NCBI GenBank assembly: GCA_002731775.1
Contig: PCCP01000033.1
Coordinates: 5,470-65,828, forward strand
DNA: 60,359 nucleotides
Reading direction: 5' to 3'
Origin: Gammaproteobacteria bacterium
GTDB taxonomy: Bacteria; Pseudomonadota; Gammaproteobacteria; Pseudomonadales; Pseudohongiellaceae
The notes under the pieces are model-generated. The model was not told where the DNA came from and ran no database searches. It saw nothing but the letters and a program-made list of their open reading frames with translations. This document shows positions 20,762-30,206 of the stretch, piece by piece. The translations under genes and the position numbers were made by a program. Position 1 is the first letter of the stretch. Every line of letters starts with the position of its first letter.

Positions 20762-21703
20762 ATGAATTCCTCGATTAATAATTTGCTCAAAAATTTAATG
20801 CTTCCGATCGCCGGTGTCCTCATGGCGAGTGTCGCAATGTCGCAGCCACAGTTGACTGAAAGCGGCTTCGATGACCATCCCCTGCTCGCCAGATTCCCGG
20901 ATTCTGAAATCAACAGTGTTGAATACAGCGAAGATGTCAATTACCGTTTGGTTCTGGGTAGCTTGCAGCGAACGCGAGGGCAGGTAGTACCAGAGAACTC
21001 TGAAAGGATACGGGGCAACGTAACCAGGATAACCTACGAGGTTTCCGGGGAATTCACCGGTGCCGATGTCTATCAGTATTACCTGGATCAGATCGATGAA
21101 GTCAATTACACCCAACTCTTCGCCTGCGAAGGCCGCGCCTGTGGCAGCAGCAATTATTGGGCGAATGATATTTTCAGGAATCGCATCCTCTATGGTCCGG
21201 AACGCAATCAATATTATCTCGCCATACGCGCCGGAGCAGGACTGGAAACGGACCCGAGTATCGCGCTTTATATTATCACCAGGGGCAACCGCCGGCTCTA
21301 TGCCTATCTCGAGATAGTCGAAGCTGCCCGGGAGCCATCGCGAGACGATGTAAGTGACATCGATAGACTGACGAAGAGCCTGCAAGATCGAGGCAGTGTG
21401 GCCATGTCCGGGGTTAGCTTTGGGGCCGATGACTCGCTAATTTCAGAAGGCGAACTCGGCCTGATGGTTGAACTCATGAACCAGGTTCCCTCCCTGCAAA
21501 TCTACCTGGTCGCCCACCTGCGTGCAGTCGGCTCCGTAGCTGAGCTCTTGACTCGGTCGTTGGCAAGGGCAAAGCTGTTAAGGCAGGTGATGATCGATCG
21601 TGGCATCGATGCCAGCAGAATCAGTGCGCAGGGAGTCGGGCCGCTGGCACCAGTCTGTGTCGGCAGCGCTTGCGAGCAGCGAGTCGAACTGGTATTGAAA
21701 TAG
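20762..21703 (+). CDS. DUF4892-like envelope protein with OmpA-like C-terminal domain
   Basis: 313 residues from the ATG at 20762 (GGAG at 20755). A signal peptide ends near VAMSQ (about residue 22). The N-terminal half resembles DUF4892 (periplasmic, unknown function) and has a cysteine pair in ACEGRACGSS. The C-terminal 100 residues resemble OmpA/MotB peptidoglycan-binding domains (VSFGADDSLISEGE, then RGIDASRISAQGVGPLAP), but the usual TDxxG motif reads HLRAVGS, so the diaminopimelate-contacting Asp appears lost. The two C-terminal cysteines (VCVGSAC) may form a disulfide. It is convergent with folE, seven bases apart. Confidence 0.7.
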   Translation: MNSSINNLLKNLMLPIAGVLMASVAMSQPQLTESGFDDHPLLARFPDSEINSVEYSEDVNYRLVLGSLQRTRGQVVPENSERIRGNVTRITYEVSGEFTGADVYQYYLDQIDEVNYTQLFACEGRACGSSNYWANDIFRNRILYGPERNQYYLAIRAGAGLETDPSIALYIITRGNRRLYAYLEIVEAAREPSRDDVSDIDRLTKSLQDRGSVAMSGVSFGADDSLISEGELGLMVELMNQVPSLQIYLVAHLRAVGSVAELLTRSLARAKLLRQVMIDRGIDASRISAQGVGPLAPVCVGSACEQRVELVLK

Positions 21704-21718
21704 GCCCCGGTTATTTCA
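21696..21718. terminator. Hairpin shared by two convergent stop codons
   Basis: TGAAATA (21696-21702) pairs perfectly with TATTTCA (21712-21718) around a GGCCCCGGT loop. The stop codons of the OmpA-like gene and of folE both fall inside the hairpin. It may act as a compact bidirectional terminator; no long T tract is present. Confidence 0.35.
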
Positions 21719-22250
21719 GTAGCGACAGGAATTCGCTGCGCGTGCTGTGACTGTTTCTAAACGCCCCCAGCATACAGGATGTGGTCATCACGGAATTTTG
21801 TTTTTCCACACCCCGCATCATCATGCACATGTGCTGAGCCTCGATGATAACTGCGACACCGGCGGCAGCGGTCTTCTGAAGTATACAGTTGGCAATGTCA
21901 TTGGTCAGATTTTCCTGAATCTGTAGCCTTCGTGCGAAGGCATCTACGATGCGTGCCAGTTTTGATAAACCGATGACCTTGCCCTTGGGTAAGTAAGCCA
22001 CATGGCACTTACCTATAAAGGGCATCAGGTGATGTTCGCACATCGAGTAGAGTTCAATATTTTTAACAATTACCATTTCGTCAGAGTCGGATGGAAACAG
22101 GGCATCACGAATGACGGCATCGATATCCAGACCATAACCCTGCATGAGGAAACGCATCGCGTTTGCGGCTCGTCTCGGGGTATCGACGAGACCTGGTCGT
22201 TTGGGGTCTTCTCCGATCGCTTTGATTATGTTCAGGTATTCTTGTTCCAT
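21711..22250 (-). CDS. folE: GTP cyclohydrolase I
   Basis: 179 residues. [17 protein letters not shown] contains the first zinc-binding cysteine and the His pair, and [13 protein letters not shown] the second zinc cysteine; [10 protein letters not shown] closes the protein. The enzyme converts GTP to dihydroneopterin triphosphate, the first step of tetrahydrofolate synthesis. It is divergent from prmB. Confidence 0.96.
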   Translation of the reverse strand: MEQEYLNIIKAIGEDPKRPGLVDTPRRAANAMRFLMQGYGLDIDAVIRDALFPSDSDEMVIVKNIELYSMCEHHLMPFIGKCHVAYLPKGKVIGLSKLARIVDAFARRLQIQENLTNDIANCILQKTAAAGVAVIIEAQHMCMMMRGVEKQNSVMTTSCMLGAFRNSHSTRSEFLSLLK

Positions 22251-22409
22251 TGTCTGTCAATGCGCCTCGAAATAATAAATGATGGCTACCCTACGATAAG
22301 GATCAATGTGGGTAAAGTGTTTTTCATGGCCAATCCGCAGATCTTGATCAATAACGATTGCTCCTGCTCGGCGCCTTAACTGCATGATGGACCCCGGGGG
22401 ATAGGAAAC

Positions 22410-23300
22410 GTGTCAACTGTTACAGTCCAGTCCTACATCGACAAGCTGGCCGACCGTTTCGGGCAGTCGGATTTGTATTATGGCCACGGCACTGACAATC
22501 CATTCGACGAAGCCGTGTACCTGGTATATGGTGCCCTCAGTTTGAGTTTCGATGCGGAAGCAAATTCGCCGGGTCGCTTGCTGGCTGACAGCGAACTTTG
22601 TTGGCTGGATGAATTGGTCAAGGCCAGAGTGGAACAGCGGATTCCGGTCGGCTATCTGGTGGGCAAGGCGTGGTTTAGTGGTCATCAGTTTCTTTGTGAC
22701 TCCAGGGCGTTGATACCCAGGTCGCCGATAGCGGAATTGATCGATCGGAAATTTCGACCCCTACTTAAACGGGCTCCGGCCCGAGTGCTGGATCTGTGCG
22801 CCGGAGGTGGCTGTATTGGCATTAGCTGTGCGCTACGCTTCCCTGGCTGTGAGGTAGAACTGGCCGAGCTTTGCGCGGATGCTTGCGAGCTGGCGATGGC
22901 AAATGTAGCACTGCATAAGTTGTCGCCACGGGTCTCGGTGTTGAGATCGGATTTATTTTCGGCTTTGACAGGACCTTACGATCTGATAATTTCCAATCCT
23001 CCTTATGTGTCAAGACAAGAAATTGCAGCCTTGCCTGAGGAATACTGTCACGAACCGGTGTTGGGGCTGCTTAGCGAAGATGACGGGCTGGCATTAGCGC
23101 TTAAGATATTGCATGAGGCGGCCGATTTCCTATGTGCGGACGGTGTGCTGATTATGGAAGTCGGCTACTCTCGCCAGCAATTAAGCACGCGATTGAAGGC
23201 AGTGCCTCTAGAGTGGCTGGAATTTGCCCACGGTGGCGAGGGGGTGTTAGCCCTGACCAGGAACCAGTTACGGCAGTACCAAGGCTTGAGGAGCCCCTGA
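22410..23300 (+). CDS. prmB: Ribosomal protein L3 glutamine methyltransferase
   Basis: 296 residues from GTG 22410 (AGGA just upstream). The SAM-binding motif VLDLCAGGGCIGI (near residue 128) and the catalytic NPPYV motif (near 194) identify the HemK/PrmB family of N5-glutamine methyltransferases; the N-terminal helical domain and position upstream of aroC match PrmB rather than PrmC. The last codons and the stop (23298-23300) lie inside the left arm of an inverted-repeat element, so the native C terminus may have been replaced. Confidence 0.9.
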   Translation: MSTVTVQSYIDKLADRFGQSDLYYGHGTDNPFDEAVYLVYGALSLSFDAEANSPGRLLADSELCWLDELVKARVEQRIPVGYLVGKAWFSGHQFLCDSRALIPRSPIAELIDRKFRPLLKRAPARVLDLCAGGGCIGISCALRFPGCEVELAELCADACELAMANVALHKLSPRVSVLRSDLFSALTGPYDLIISNPPYVSRQEIAALPEEYCHEPVLGLLSEDDGLALALKILHEAADFLCADGVLIMEVGYSRQQLSTRLKAVPLEWLEFAHGGEGVLALTRNQLRQYQGLRSP

Positions 23301-23424
23301 TAAACTATTCAAAGTCTCTGGCCTGCCGCGTGAGTCGGGAGCGGAAGCAGTAACGGCAGATTGCGCCTGACATAAGCAGGCTTCAGGTCACCCAGAGATA
23401 TTGAATAGTTTATCAGAGGCTCCT
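23289..23424. repeat. 136-bp MITE-like element with 33-bp terminal inverted repeats
   Basis: The left arm (23289-23321) and right arm (23392-23424) are inverted copies of 33 bases differing at only three positions; the core reads CTGATAAACTATTCAA. The 70-bp interior has two further stems: CTGCCG/CGGCAG (23323-23328 with 23354-23359) and CCTGA/TCAGG (23366-23370 with 23383-23387), so a transcript would fold as a branched, long-stemmed structure. It has no coding capacity and resembles a non-autonomous transposable element or a structured intergenic repeat. No clear target-site duplication is seen. It contributes the prmB stop codon. Confidence 0.75.
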
Positions 23425-23511
23425 TAGTGTACAATGCTCTGCTTTTCGCAGGCCTGCCTTTAGCTTCCGCAATGTAGATTCAAGTACTGAGTTTCAAACA
23501 TCGGGTTTCAT

Positions 23512-24600
23512 ATGTCAGGGAATACCTTCGGTAAGGTTTTTACAGTTACCAGCTTTGGTGAGAGCCACGGCCCGGCACTCGGCTGCGTTGTCGACGGCTG
23601 CCCACCCGGTATGCCTCTGTCTCCTGAGGATATGCAAGCAGATCTGGATAGAAGAAAACCCGGACAGTCACGCTTTACTACCCAACGCAAGGAAGCAGAC
23701 GCTGTTCAAATTCTCTCTGGCGTCTTCAAGGGCAAGACCACGGGCACGCCGATTGGCCTGCTGATTGAAAATACGGATCAGCGCCCCCGGGATTACAGCA
23801 AGATCAAGCATCAGTTTCGGCCAGCCCATGGGGATTTCAGTTACTGGAAGAAGTATGGTATCCGCGACTACCGTGGCGGTGGGCGGGCTTCGGCGCGAGA
23901 GACTGCGATGCGGGTGGCCGCCGGTGCAATTGCCAAGAAATACCTGAAGCAGGAGTGCGGGACGCAAATCCGGGGTTATCTCAGCCAGTTGGGTCCTATC
24001 GCTATCGATTCCGTTGATTTTGATGAGATCGCCCGCAACCCGTTCTTCTGTCCGGATGCCTCCAAAGTGGCAGCGATGGAAGAGTTTATGACCGCGCTGA
24101 GCAAGGAAGGCAATTCCATCGGGGCGCGTATCACTATCTGTGCCAGCAAGGTGCCGGCGGGGCTCGGCGAACCCATATTTGATAGACTGGATGCAGACCT
24201 GGCCAAGGCATTGATGAGCATCAACGCAGTAAAGGGTGTTGAATTGGGTGCCGGGTTTGCCGCAGTCAACCAGAAGGGAACTGAGCATCGGGACGAAATT
24301 ACGCCGAGTGGTTTCCTCAGCAACAATGCTGGCGGCGTCCTCGGGGGTATTTCCAGTGGTCAGGATATCATCGCCAGTATTGCCCTGAAGCCGACCTCGA
24401 GCATTCGAATTCCCGGAAAAACGATTAATATTCACGGCGAGACAGAGACAGTGGTCACCACCGGGCGGCACGATCCCTGCGTCGGCATTCGCGCTACCCC
24501 GATCGCAGAAGCGATGATTGCGATGGTGTTAATGGACCATTTTTTGCGAGATCGAGGCCAGATCGGCGTGCAGCGCAAGGCATCGGCTAAGCCCATCTAA
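23512..24600 (+). CDS. aroC: Chorismate synthase
   Basis: 362 residues. [18 protein letters not shown] at the N terminus, [20 protein letters not shown] and the C-terminal [12 protein letters not shown] are signature motifs of chorismate synthase, including the conserved His and Asp residues of the FMN site. It makes chorismate from EPSP and feeds aromatic amino-acid and folate synthesis. It is separated from prmB by the inverted-repeat element. Confidence 0.97.
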   Translation: MSGNTFGKVFTVTSFGESHGPALGCVVDGCPPGMPLSPEDMQADLDRRKPGQSRFTTQRKEADAVQILSGVFKGKTTGTPIGLLIENTDQRPRDYSKIKHQFRPAHGDFSYWKKYGIRDYRGGGRASARETAMRVAAGAIAKKYLKQECGTQIRGYLSQLGPIAIDSVDFDEIARNPFFCPDASKVAAMEEFMTALSKEGNSIGARITICASKVPAGLGEPIFDRLDADLAKALMSINAVKGVELGAGFAAVNQKGTEHRDEITPSGFLSNNAGGVLGGISSGQDIIASIALKPTSSIRIPGKTINIHGETETVVTTGRHDPCVGIRATPIAEAMIAMVLMDHFLRDRGQIGVQRKASAKPI

Positions 24601-24659
24601 CATCGCTATGCTGTCATCTGCAGCCGAATTTTATTCTAATTTATTTGTATTAATAACAA

Positions 24660-24691
24660 GTTAAATAGTTAAATAGTTAAACAGTTATATA
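24660..24691 (+). repeat. Four tandem 8-bp repeats in the leuC leader
   Basis: GTTAAATA, GTTAAATA, GTTAAACA and GTTATATA follow one another without a gap. The last copy contributes to a perfect TATAAT hexamer (24688-24693) that could be the -10 box of a leuC promoter; no good -35 box is visible at standard spacing. The surrounding 24630-24710 is strongly AT-rich. Confidence 0.7.
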
Positions 24692-24720
24692 ATTGTAAAG
24701 AAGTAAAATTGGTAAGCACT

Positions 24721-26139
24721 ATGACTGCTAATACCCTGTACGACAAAATCTGGGACGCACACTTGGTAAAACAGCGCGAGGATGGTACCGCGCTGATTTA
24801 TATTGACCGCCATCTGATTCATGAGGTTACCTCACCCCAGGCCTTCGAAGGCTTGCGACTTGCGGGTCGCAAACCATGGCGCGCCGATGCCAATTACGCG
24901 ACGCCGGATCACAATGTGCCGACCACGACCGAAGAGCGCAGGCAGGGGCTCGAGGGTATCAAGGACCCGGTATCCAAGATTCAGGTGGCTACGCTGGACA
25001 ATAATTGCCGTGAATTCGGTATCTTTGAGCTGACTATGGATGATCAGCGCCAGGGAATCCTTCACGTGGTAGGCCCGGAACAGGGTGCTACGCTACCGGG
25101 TATGACCATAGTCTGTGGCGATTCCCACACCTCGACACACGGCGCCCTCGGTGCTCTAGCCCATGGTATCGGCACTTCGGAGGTAGAGCATGTGCTGGCA
25201 ACTCAGTGCTTGATGCAACAGAAGGCGCTGAACATGCTAGTGCGGGTTGACGGATCGCTGCAGTCGGGAGTCACCGCAAAAGATGTGGTCCTGGCCATCA
25301 TCGGCAAAATTGGCACGGCAGGAGGAACTGGCTATACCATTGAATTTGCTGGAGATGTCATTCGTTCACTGTCCGTAGAAGGCCGCATGACTGTGTGCAA
25401 CATGGCCATCGAGGCCGGCGCCCGGGCCGGCTTGATCGCCGTGGATGAAACCACACTGGATTACATCAAGGGTCGACCGCTGGCCCCGACCGGAGAGTCG
25501 TGGAAGGAAGCGGTGGCGGCTTGGCGCCAGTTACGTAGCGATGAGGATGCGCAATTCGATCTGGTGGTGGAGTTAACGGGCGAAGCGATCGAGCCGCAAG
25601 TTACCTGGGGCACATCGCCAGAGATGGTCGCGCCTATCAGTGGGCAGATTCCCGATCCCGCTGACGAGGCCGATGTCGGCAAGCGCAGCAACATCGAGCA
25701 GGCCCTCGAATATATGGGTCTAGAGGGCGGCACCCGGATCAAGGATATCCAACTGGATTGCGTGTTTATTGGTTCCTGCACCAACTCGCGAATCGAAGAT
25801 CTGCGGGAAGCGGCGAGGATTGTGGAAGGCAAACGAGTCGCCGCCAACGTGGAGTTGGCGATGGTCGTGCCTGGCTCCGGATTGGTGAAAAAACAGGCGG
25901 AGGAAGAAGGGCTGGATCAGATCTTCATCGCTGCAGGCCTGCAGTGGCGAGAGCCGGGCTGTTCTATGTGCCTGGCCATGAATGCAGATCAGCTGGGAGA
26001 GGGCAAGCATTGTGCATCCACCTCCAATCGTAACTTCGAAGGCAGGCAGGGTTTTGGTGGCAGAACTCACCTCGTGAGTCCCGCCATGGCGGCTGCTGCG
26101 GCCATTGCTGGGCACTTTGTCGATGTTCGAAAGATCTAA
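24721..26139 (+). CDS. leuC: 3-isopropylmalate dehydratase large subunit
   Basis: 472 residues from ATG 24721, chosen because [14 protein letters not shown] aligns with the family N terminus; an in-frame TTG at 24709 is four codons upstream. The 4Fe-4S cysteines are in [12 protein letters not shown] and in [10 protein letters not shown]; the substrate-site SHTSTHGA and MDHNVPT-like segments are present. With LeuD it isomerises 2-isopropylmalate to 3-isopropylmalate in leucine synthesis. No clear ribosome-binding site; the leader is AT-rich. Confidence 0.96.
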   Translation: MTANTLYDKIWDAHLVKQREDGTALIYIDRHLIHEVTSPQAFEGLRLAGRKPWRADANYATPDHNVPTTTEERRQGLEGIKDPVSKIQVATLDNNCREFGIFELTMDDQRQGILHVVGPEQGATLPGMTIVCGDSHTSTHGALGALAHGIGTSEVEHVLATQCLMQQKALNMLVRVDGSLQSGVTAKDVVLAIIGKIGTAGGTGYTIEFAGDVIRSLSVEGRMTVCNMAIEAGARAGLIAVDETTLDYIKGRPLAPTGESWKEAVAAWRQLRSDEDAQFDLVVELTGEAIEPQVTWGTSPEMVAPISGQIPDPADEADVGKRSNIEQALEYMGLEGGTRIKDIQLDCVFIGSCTNSRIEDLREAARIVEGKRVAANVELAMVVPGSGLVKKQAEEEGLDQIFIAAGLQWREPGCSMCLAMNADQLGEGKHCASTSNRNFEGRQGFGGRTHLVSPAMAAAAAIAGHFVDVRKI

Positions 26140-26184
26140 TGATTAAATAAATTCCTCTATATATCATACTGTTAAATAACAAAC

Positions 26185-26859
26185 ATGAGAAAATACATAA
26201 AAAATGAAGGGCTGGTGTTGCCGCTGGATCGAAATAATGTCGATACCGACTTCATCATCCCGAAACAGTTCCTCAAATCCATTAAGCGCTCTGGTTTTGG
26301 TGTCAACCTGTTTGACGAACACCGCTACCTGGATCGGGGGGAGCCAGACACAGACAACAGCCAGCGACCCGTTAACCCGGAATTCGTACTGAATCAGGCC
26401 CGTTATCAGCGTGTCAGCGTGTTATTGGGTCGGGATAATTTTGGCTGCGGCTCCAGCCGAGAACACGCGCCCTGGGCACTGGAGGACTATGGCTTCCGGG
26501 TCATTCTGGCACCCAGTTTCGCCGATATTTTCTTCAATAATTGCTTCATGAACGGCCTGTTGCCCATCGTATTGAAGCGGGAGACCATCGACGGCTTGTT
26601 TCAAGAGGTGCTGGCGAGCCCAGGATATGCGTTGACTGTGGACCTGGTGTCACAGTTAATCACGAAGCCAGATGGTACTACCCTGGGCTTCGAGGTGGAT
26701 CCATTTCGCAAGCACTGTCTGCTGGAGGGACTCGATGATATTGGTCTTACTCTCGAGGACACCGAAGTCATACGTGAATTTGAGCAGCGCTGGCGGCAAT
26801 CATCTCCCTGGTATTTCAGCTCCGAGCAGACTGCCAAAGCTGATAAAACACCCCTATAA
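26185..26859 (+). CDS. leuD: 3-isopropylmalate dehydratase small subunit
   Basis: 224 residues. [16 protein letters not shown] and [14 protein letters not shown] are the LeuD swivel-domain signatures. Forms the active heterodimer with LeuC. The 45-base gap after leuC is AT-rich and repeats the GTTAAATAACAA theme of the leuC leader. leuB, which normally follows in related genomes, is absent: asd starts 39 bases downstream. Confidence 0.96.
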   Translation: MRKYIKNEGLVLPLDRNNVDTDFIIPKQFLKSIKRSGFGVNLFDEHRYLDRGEPDTDNSQRPVNPEFVLNQARYQRVSVLLGRDNFGCGSSREHAPWALEDYGFRVILAPSFADIFFNNCFMNGLLPIVLKRETIDGLFQEVLASPGYALTVDLVSQLITKPDGTTLGFEVDPFRKHCLLEGLDDIGLTLEDTEVIREFEQRWRQSSPWYFSSEQTAKADKTPL

Positions 26860-26898
26860 TCGGCGAAGAGCCGAACAGCTTAGATAGAGAGAGACGAA

Positions 26899-27918
26899 AT
26901 GAGTAGCTACAATGTTGCCGTAGTAGGCGCTACGGGTGCGGTAGGAGAGGCATTAATCGAAATCCTCGAACAGCGCGAATTTCCCGTCGACCAGCTGTTC
27001 CCACTGGCTAGCGAGCGCTCCGCCGGCACTAGCTTGATGTACCGGAATAAGCGCCATATTGTCGGCAATCTGGCGGAATTTGATTTTAACCAGGCCCAGA
27101 TCGGTCTGTTCTCTGCTGGTGGCAGCGTCTCAGAACAATATGCCCCGAAAGCTGCTGAGGCTGGCTGTGTGGTCATCGACAACACCTCCCATTTTCGCTA
27201 TGAGGACGACATTCCCCTGGTGGTCCCAGAAGTTAATGCAGCGGCCATCGCCGACTATCGAGACCGGAATATCATCGCCAATCCCAACTGTTCGACGATC
27301 CAGATGGTGGTCGCCCTGAAGCCAATATACGATATCGCCGGCATCAAGCGCATCAGTGTGGCGACCTACCAGGCGGTATCGGGAACCGGTAAATCAGCGA
27401 TCAAGGAGTTAGCCGGACAGACGGCCGAGTTGCTAAATGGCCGGGAGGCGAAATGGGAGGTATATCCGCGCCAGATCGCCTTCAATGCCTTACCGCAAAT
27501 CGACGTATTCATGGACAACGGCTATACCAAAGAAGAGATGAAGATGGTCTGGGAAACTCGCAAGATTTTCGCTGATGATAGCATCGAGGTCAGCGCTACT
27601 TGTGTGCGGGTACCCGTATTCTATGGCCACTCCGAGGCGGTGCAGATAGAAACCCGGGAGCCGCTGAGCGCCGAAGCCACCCGGGAATTGCTGGCGGCAG
27701 CGCCTGGAATCACCGTCATCGATGAGCATAGTGATGGCAAGTATCCCACTGCGGTGCACGATTCGGCAGGCAAGGATTCAGTTTTTGTGGGACGAATCCG
27801 GCAGGATATCTCCTTTGCCAATGGTTTAAACCTGTGGGTAGTGGCAGATAACGTGAGAAAAGGAGCAGCTCTTAACTCAATTCAGATCGCTGAAGAGTTG
27901 ATAAAAAGCTATTTATAA
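26899..27918 (+). CDS. asd: Aspartate-semialdehyde dehydrogenase
   Basis: 339 residues. NAD(P)-binding VVGATGAVGEALIEIL, the catalytic-cysteine motif NPNCSTIQM (Cys131) and the base GHSEAV identify a catalytically complete enzyme of the shorter Asd class (the one common in Gram-positives and also found beside fimV in pseudomonads, where the paralogue is sometimes called Usg). It reduces aspartyl phosphate to aspartate semialdehyde for Lys, Met and Thr synthesis. GAGAGA precedes the ATG. Confidence 0.93.
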   Translation: MSSYNVAVVGATGAVGEALIEILEQREFPVDQLFPLASERSAGTSLMYRNKRHIVGNLAEFDFNQAQIGLFSAGGSVSEQYAPKAAEAGCVVIDNTSHFRYEDDIPLVVPEVNAAAIADYRDRNIIANPNCSTIQMVVALKPIYDIAGIKRISVATYQAVSGTGKSAIKELAGQTAELLNGREAKWEVYPRQIAFNALPQIDVFMDNGYTKEEMKMVWETRKIFADDSIEVSATCVRVPVFYGHSEAVQIETREPLSAEATRELLAAAPGITVIDEHSDGKYPTAVHDSAGKDSVFVGRIRQDISFANGLNLWVVADNVRKGAALNSIQIAEELIKSYL

Positions 27919-27951
27919 TGAATACTTGCTCGCTGTAGTGAAGAGACTTTC

Positions 27952-27981
27952 TTGATAATTTTCAAATCGATACAGTAGTAT
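27952..27981 (+). promoter_or_regulatory. Candidate sigma-70 promoter of fimV
   Basis: TTGATA (27952-27957) and TAGTAT (27976-27981) with an 18-base spacer, in the 147-base gap between asd and fimV. The -35 is a 5/6 match, the -10 is weak. Confidence 0.3.
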
Positions 27982-28065
27982 TCACTGCCCAAAGAAACTG
28001 GATTCCGAGGTCAGCCACAGATAACTACCATCAGGCGATGAAACCCGTTTCAGGGAAAATGGACT

Positions 28066-30180
28066 ATGCTACGTAAAACCGCCGTCATTCTGAGCATCTT
28101 GTTGGCTAGCATGGCGACACAGGTTTCTGGCCTGGGACTGGGAACCATTTCGGTGGATTCCACTTTGAATCAGCCCCTGCGCGTACGCATCGAAGTCCTG
28201 AAACTAGGTGGTACCCGACTCGATGAACTCGTCATTCAGATGGCCCCACCGGACGATTTCGAACGTTTCAACCTAGAGCGCGTCGGCTTTCTCTTAAATG
28301 TCAGATTCAGTCTTGAATCCAGCGCTGCAGGTAATTACGTCCTGCTGACTTCTCGTGAGCTAGTGGGTGAACCCTATCTAAGCTTCATTCTGGAAACCCG
28401 GTGGCCGAACGGTCGGTTGCTCAGCGAACACACGGTACTGCTGGATTTACCGGTATTCGATGATCAACGAATTTCGGCTTCGGTTCGACAATCCATAAGT
28501 CCAATATTACAGGCGCCATCGCGCACGGTAGCTCAGCCCTTCGTGCAGCCCATGGCAGACGACATTAGGCCCCCAATAGCGACACCGGTCTCACCACCGC
28601 TGCAGTTGGTCGAAGTTTCGCCACCGCCTGAGCCGACAGCAGAAGTCGAGGAGACCGACACGGACCTTATCGATGTTGCGGAGACTCCCGAAGCAAAAAC
28701 AGCGGTAGTGAAAACAATCAATACCACGGTCACAGAGACAGTTTCTGATATCGCCCCGCAGGTTCGCCCGGGCGTGACTATACCGGAACAGCTTGACGTT
28801 CCTCAGGGGCGACTTAGTGTAGTCAGCGGCAATGACGATGTCGCCGCAACCGACACCGAGTCATCGATGCTGATCGAGGAAGAAAATGCGGAACTGGATC
28901 AGCGTATTGCAGAGCTGGAAATCCAGTTGGCGGTGCAACAAGAAGAGGCAGATCGGGCCGCAGTCGAAAGAGAAAATTTGAACTCGAGACTGGCGGAGGT
29001 AGAAGCCCAGATCGTGGCTGCTGAAGAAATTATTCGCTTGCAGGATCTGCAATTGGCCGCGCTGCAGGAGGGCCTGGCGCAGGCGGCTGAGATCGCCGCT
29101 GCGGAGGCAGTCCTGCAAGCAGAAATAGCAGCACCGGTGGCTCCAGCGACAAGCCTGATGGGCAACACTTTGCTGCTGGGATTTGGCGTGGTCCTGGTGA
29201 TCCTGATTTTGGTGCTACTGCTGTTGCGTAGAAACCGGGCCGCCGAACTCGAAGATGATGAATTCGATGAGTTGGCAGGCGATGAATTTGAGGTTGCCAT
29301 CGAAGTAGATGAAGCTGAAACGGTCGCGGAGCAAGCCGAGGACGGAGATTCGGCAGACATCGATGAGGAACTGGATGAAGAAGAGGCAGAAACAGAAACA
29401 GAAACAAAAAGCGACAGGCGCGATGACGAAAAAGATTTGACAGCAACTGCTTCATTTCTCGATGACTTAAGAATCGACCCGGGCGTATTTGATGGTATAG
29501 AAGACAACGATGAGGATGCAGCCGATGAGGCCGTCGAAGAAGCATCTCCGCTACCAACAGACGAAGATGCTCTCGGCGACGCAGAATCTTTCGAAGCCGA
29601 TGATATGTCACTCAGCTTCGATCCGGGTGGAGATGAGGCTGAAGCTGAGAGTTCCCAAAGTGGGGATGGGCCTGATGCCGACGAAAAGGACGAAGGCGGC
29701 GAAGAAACTGATAACCAGGCGGAGACGCTGGAAGCAGACATCGAGGAGTTCGACGCCGATGTAGAAGAGCAGGAAGAAGAGGCAGAGGAAGCTGCGATCG
29801 ACGATCAAGAAATTACAGATGACGCGATAGAGATTGAATTTGATCTCGGCGAAGGTGTCGCTGCCAAAGCCGATCAGCAGGAAGAGATTTCAGCCGATGC
29901 AGCCTCCGCCTCAGAGCAAGAAACCGAAGACCTCGATGATGACCTGGGGTTCGTCGATAATGATGAGATGGAGATTGAATTCGTCGATGATATCGAAGAG
30001 GTGCAATTGCTACCCGGTGATGAGTCTGCCACGAAATTAGAACTCGCCTATGCCTATCAGAAAATGGGTGACGTCGAGGGTGCCAAGGAAATCCTGCTGG
30101 AAGTAATAGAAGAGGGCTCTGAAGAACAGGTCACCGAAGCCGGGAAGTTGCTGCTGTCCCTGGACAAGCTTTCAGACTAA
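28066..30180 (+). CDS. fimV: FimV/HubP-type polar membrane protein lacking a visible LysM
   Basis: 704 residues. Signal peptide (about 1-22), then the FimV N-terminal domain (LGLGTISVDSTLNQPLRVRI through about residue 140), a Pro/Thr/Glu linker, a coiled coil (about 267-355), one transmembrane helix (about 366-387), a very acidic cytoplasmic region (about 390-650) and the conserved C-terminal TPR-like motif (KLELAYAYQKMGDVEGAKEIL, 656-676). FimV proteins organise the cell pole, type IV pili and twitching or chemotaxis machinery. The LysM peptidoglycan-binding domain usual between linker and coiled coil is not recognisable. Three in-frame GAAACA hexamers occur at 29389-29406. Confidence 0.88.
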   Translation: MLRKTAVILSILLASMATQVSGLGLGTISVDSTLNQPLRVRIEVLKLGGTRLDELVIQMAPPDDFERFNLERVGFLLNVRFSLESSAAGNYVLLTSRELVGEPYLSFILETRWPNGRLLSEHTVLLDLPVFDDQRISASVRQSISPILQAPSRTVAQPFVQPMADDIRPPIATPVSPPLQLVEVSPPPEPTAEVEETDTDLIDVAETPEAKTAVVKTINTTVTETVSDIAPQVRPGVTIPEQLDVPQGRLSVVSGNDDVAATDTESSMLIEEENAELDQRIAELEIQLAVQQEEADRAAVERENLNSRLAEVEAQIVAAEEIIRLQDLQLAALQEGLAQAAEIAAAEAVLQAEIAAPVAPATSLMGNTLLLGFGVVLVILILVLLLLRRNRAAELEDDEFDELAGDEFEVAIEVDEAETVAEQAEDGDSADIDEELDEEEAETETETKSDRRDDEKDLTATASFLDDLRIDPGVFDGIEDNDEDAADEAVEEASPLPTDEDALGDAESFEADDMSLSFDPGGDEAEAESSQSGDGPDADEKDEGGEETDNQAETLEADIEEFDADVEEQEEEAEEAAIDDQEITDDAIEIEFDLGEGVAAKADQQEEISADAASASEQETEDLDDDLGFVDNDEMEIEFVDDIEEVQLLPGDESATKLELAYAYQKMGDVEGAKEILLEVIEEGSEEQVTEAGKLLLSLDKLSD

Positions 30181-30206
30181 GCCGCCGCTCCTTCGCGCCC
30201 TCAATC

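Noticed and set aside
22326-22379. Possible 17-residue peptide with CSC motif upstream of prmB
   Set aside because: No ribosome-binding site of note and it is the tail of a longer chance frame; too short to support.
28899-29741. Leftward 280-codon Ser-rich open frame opposite fimV
   Set aside because: It is the antisense shadow of the Glu/Asp/Ala-rich region of fimV (acidic codons read backwards as Ser codons).
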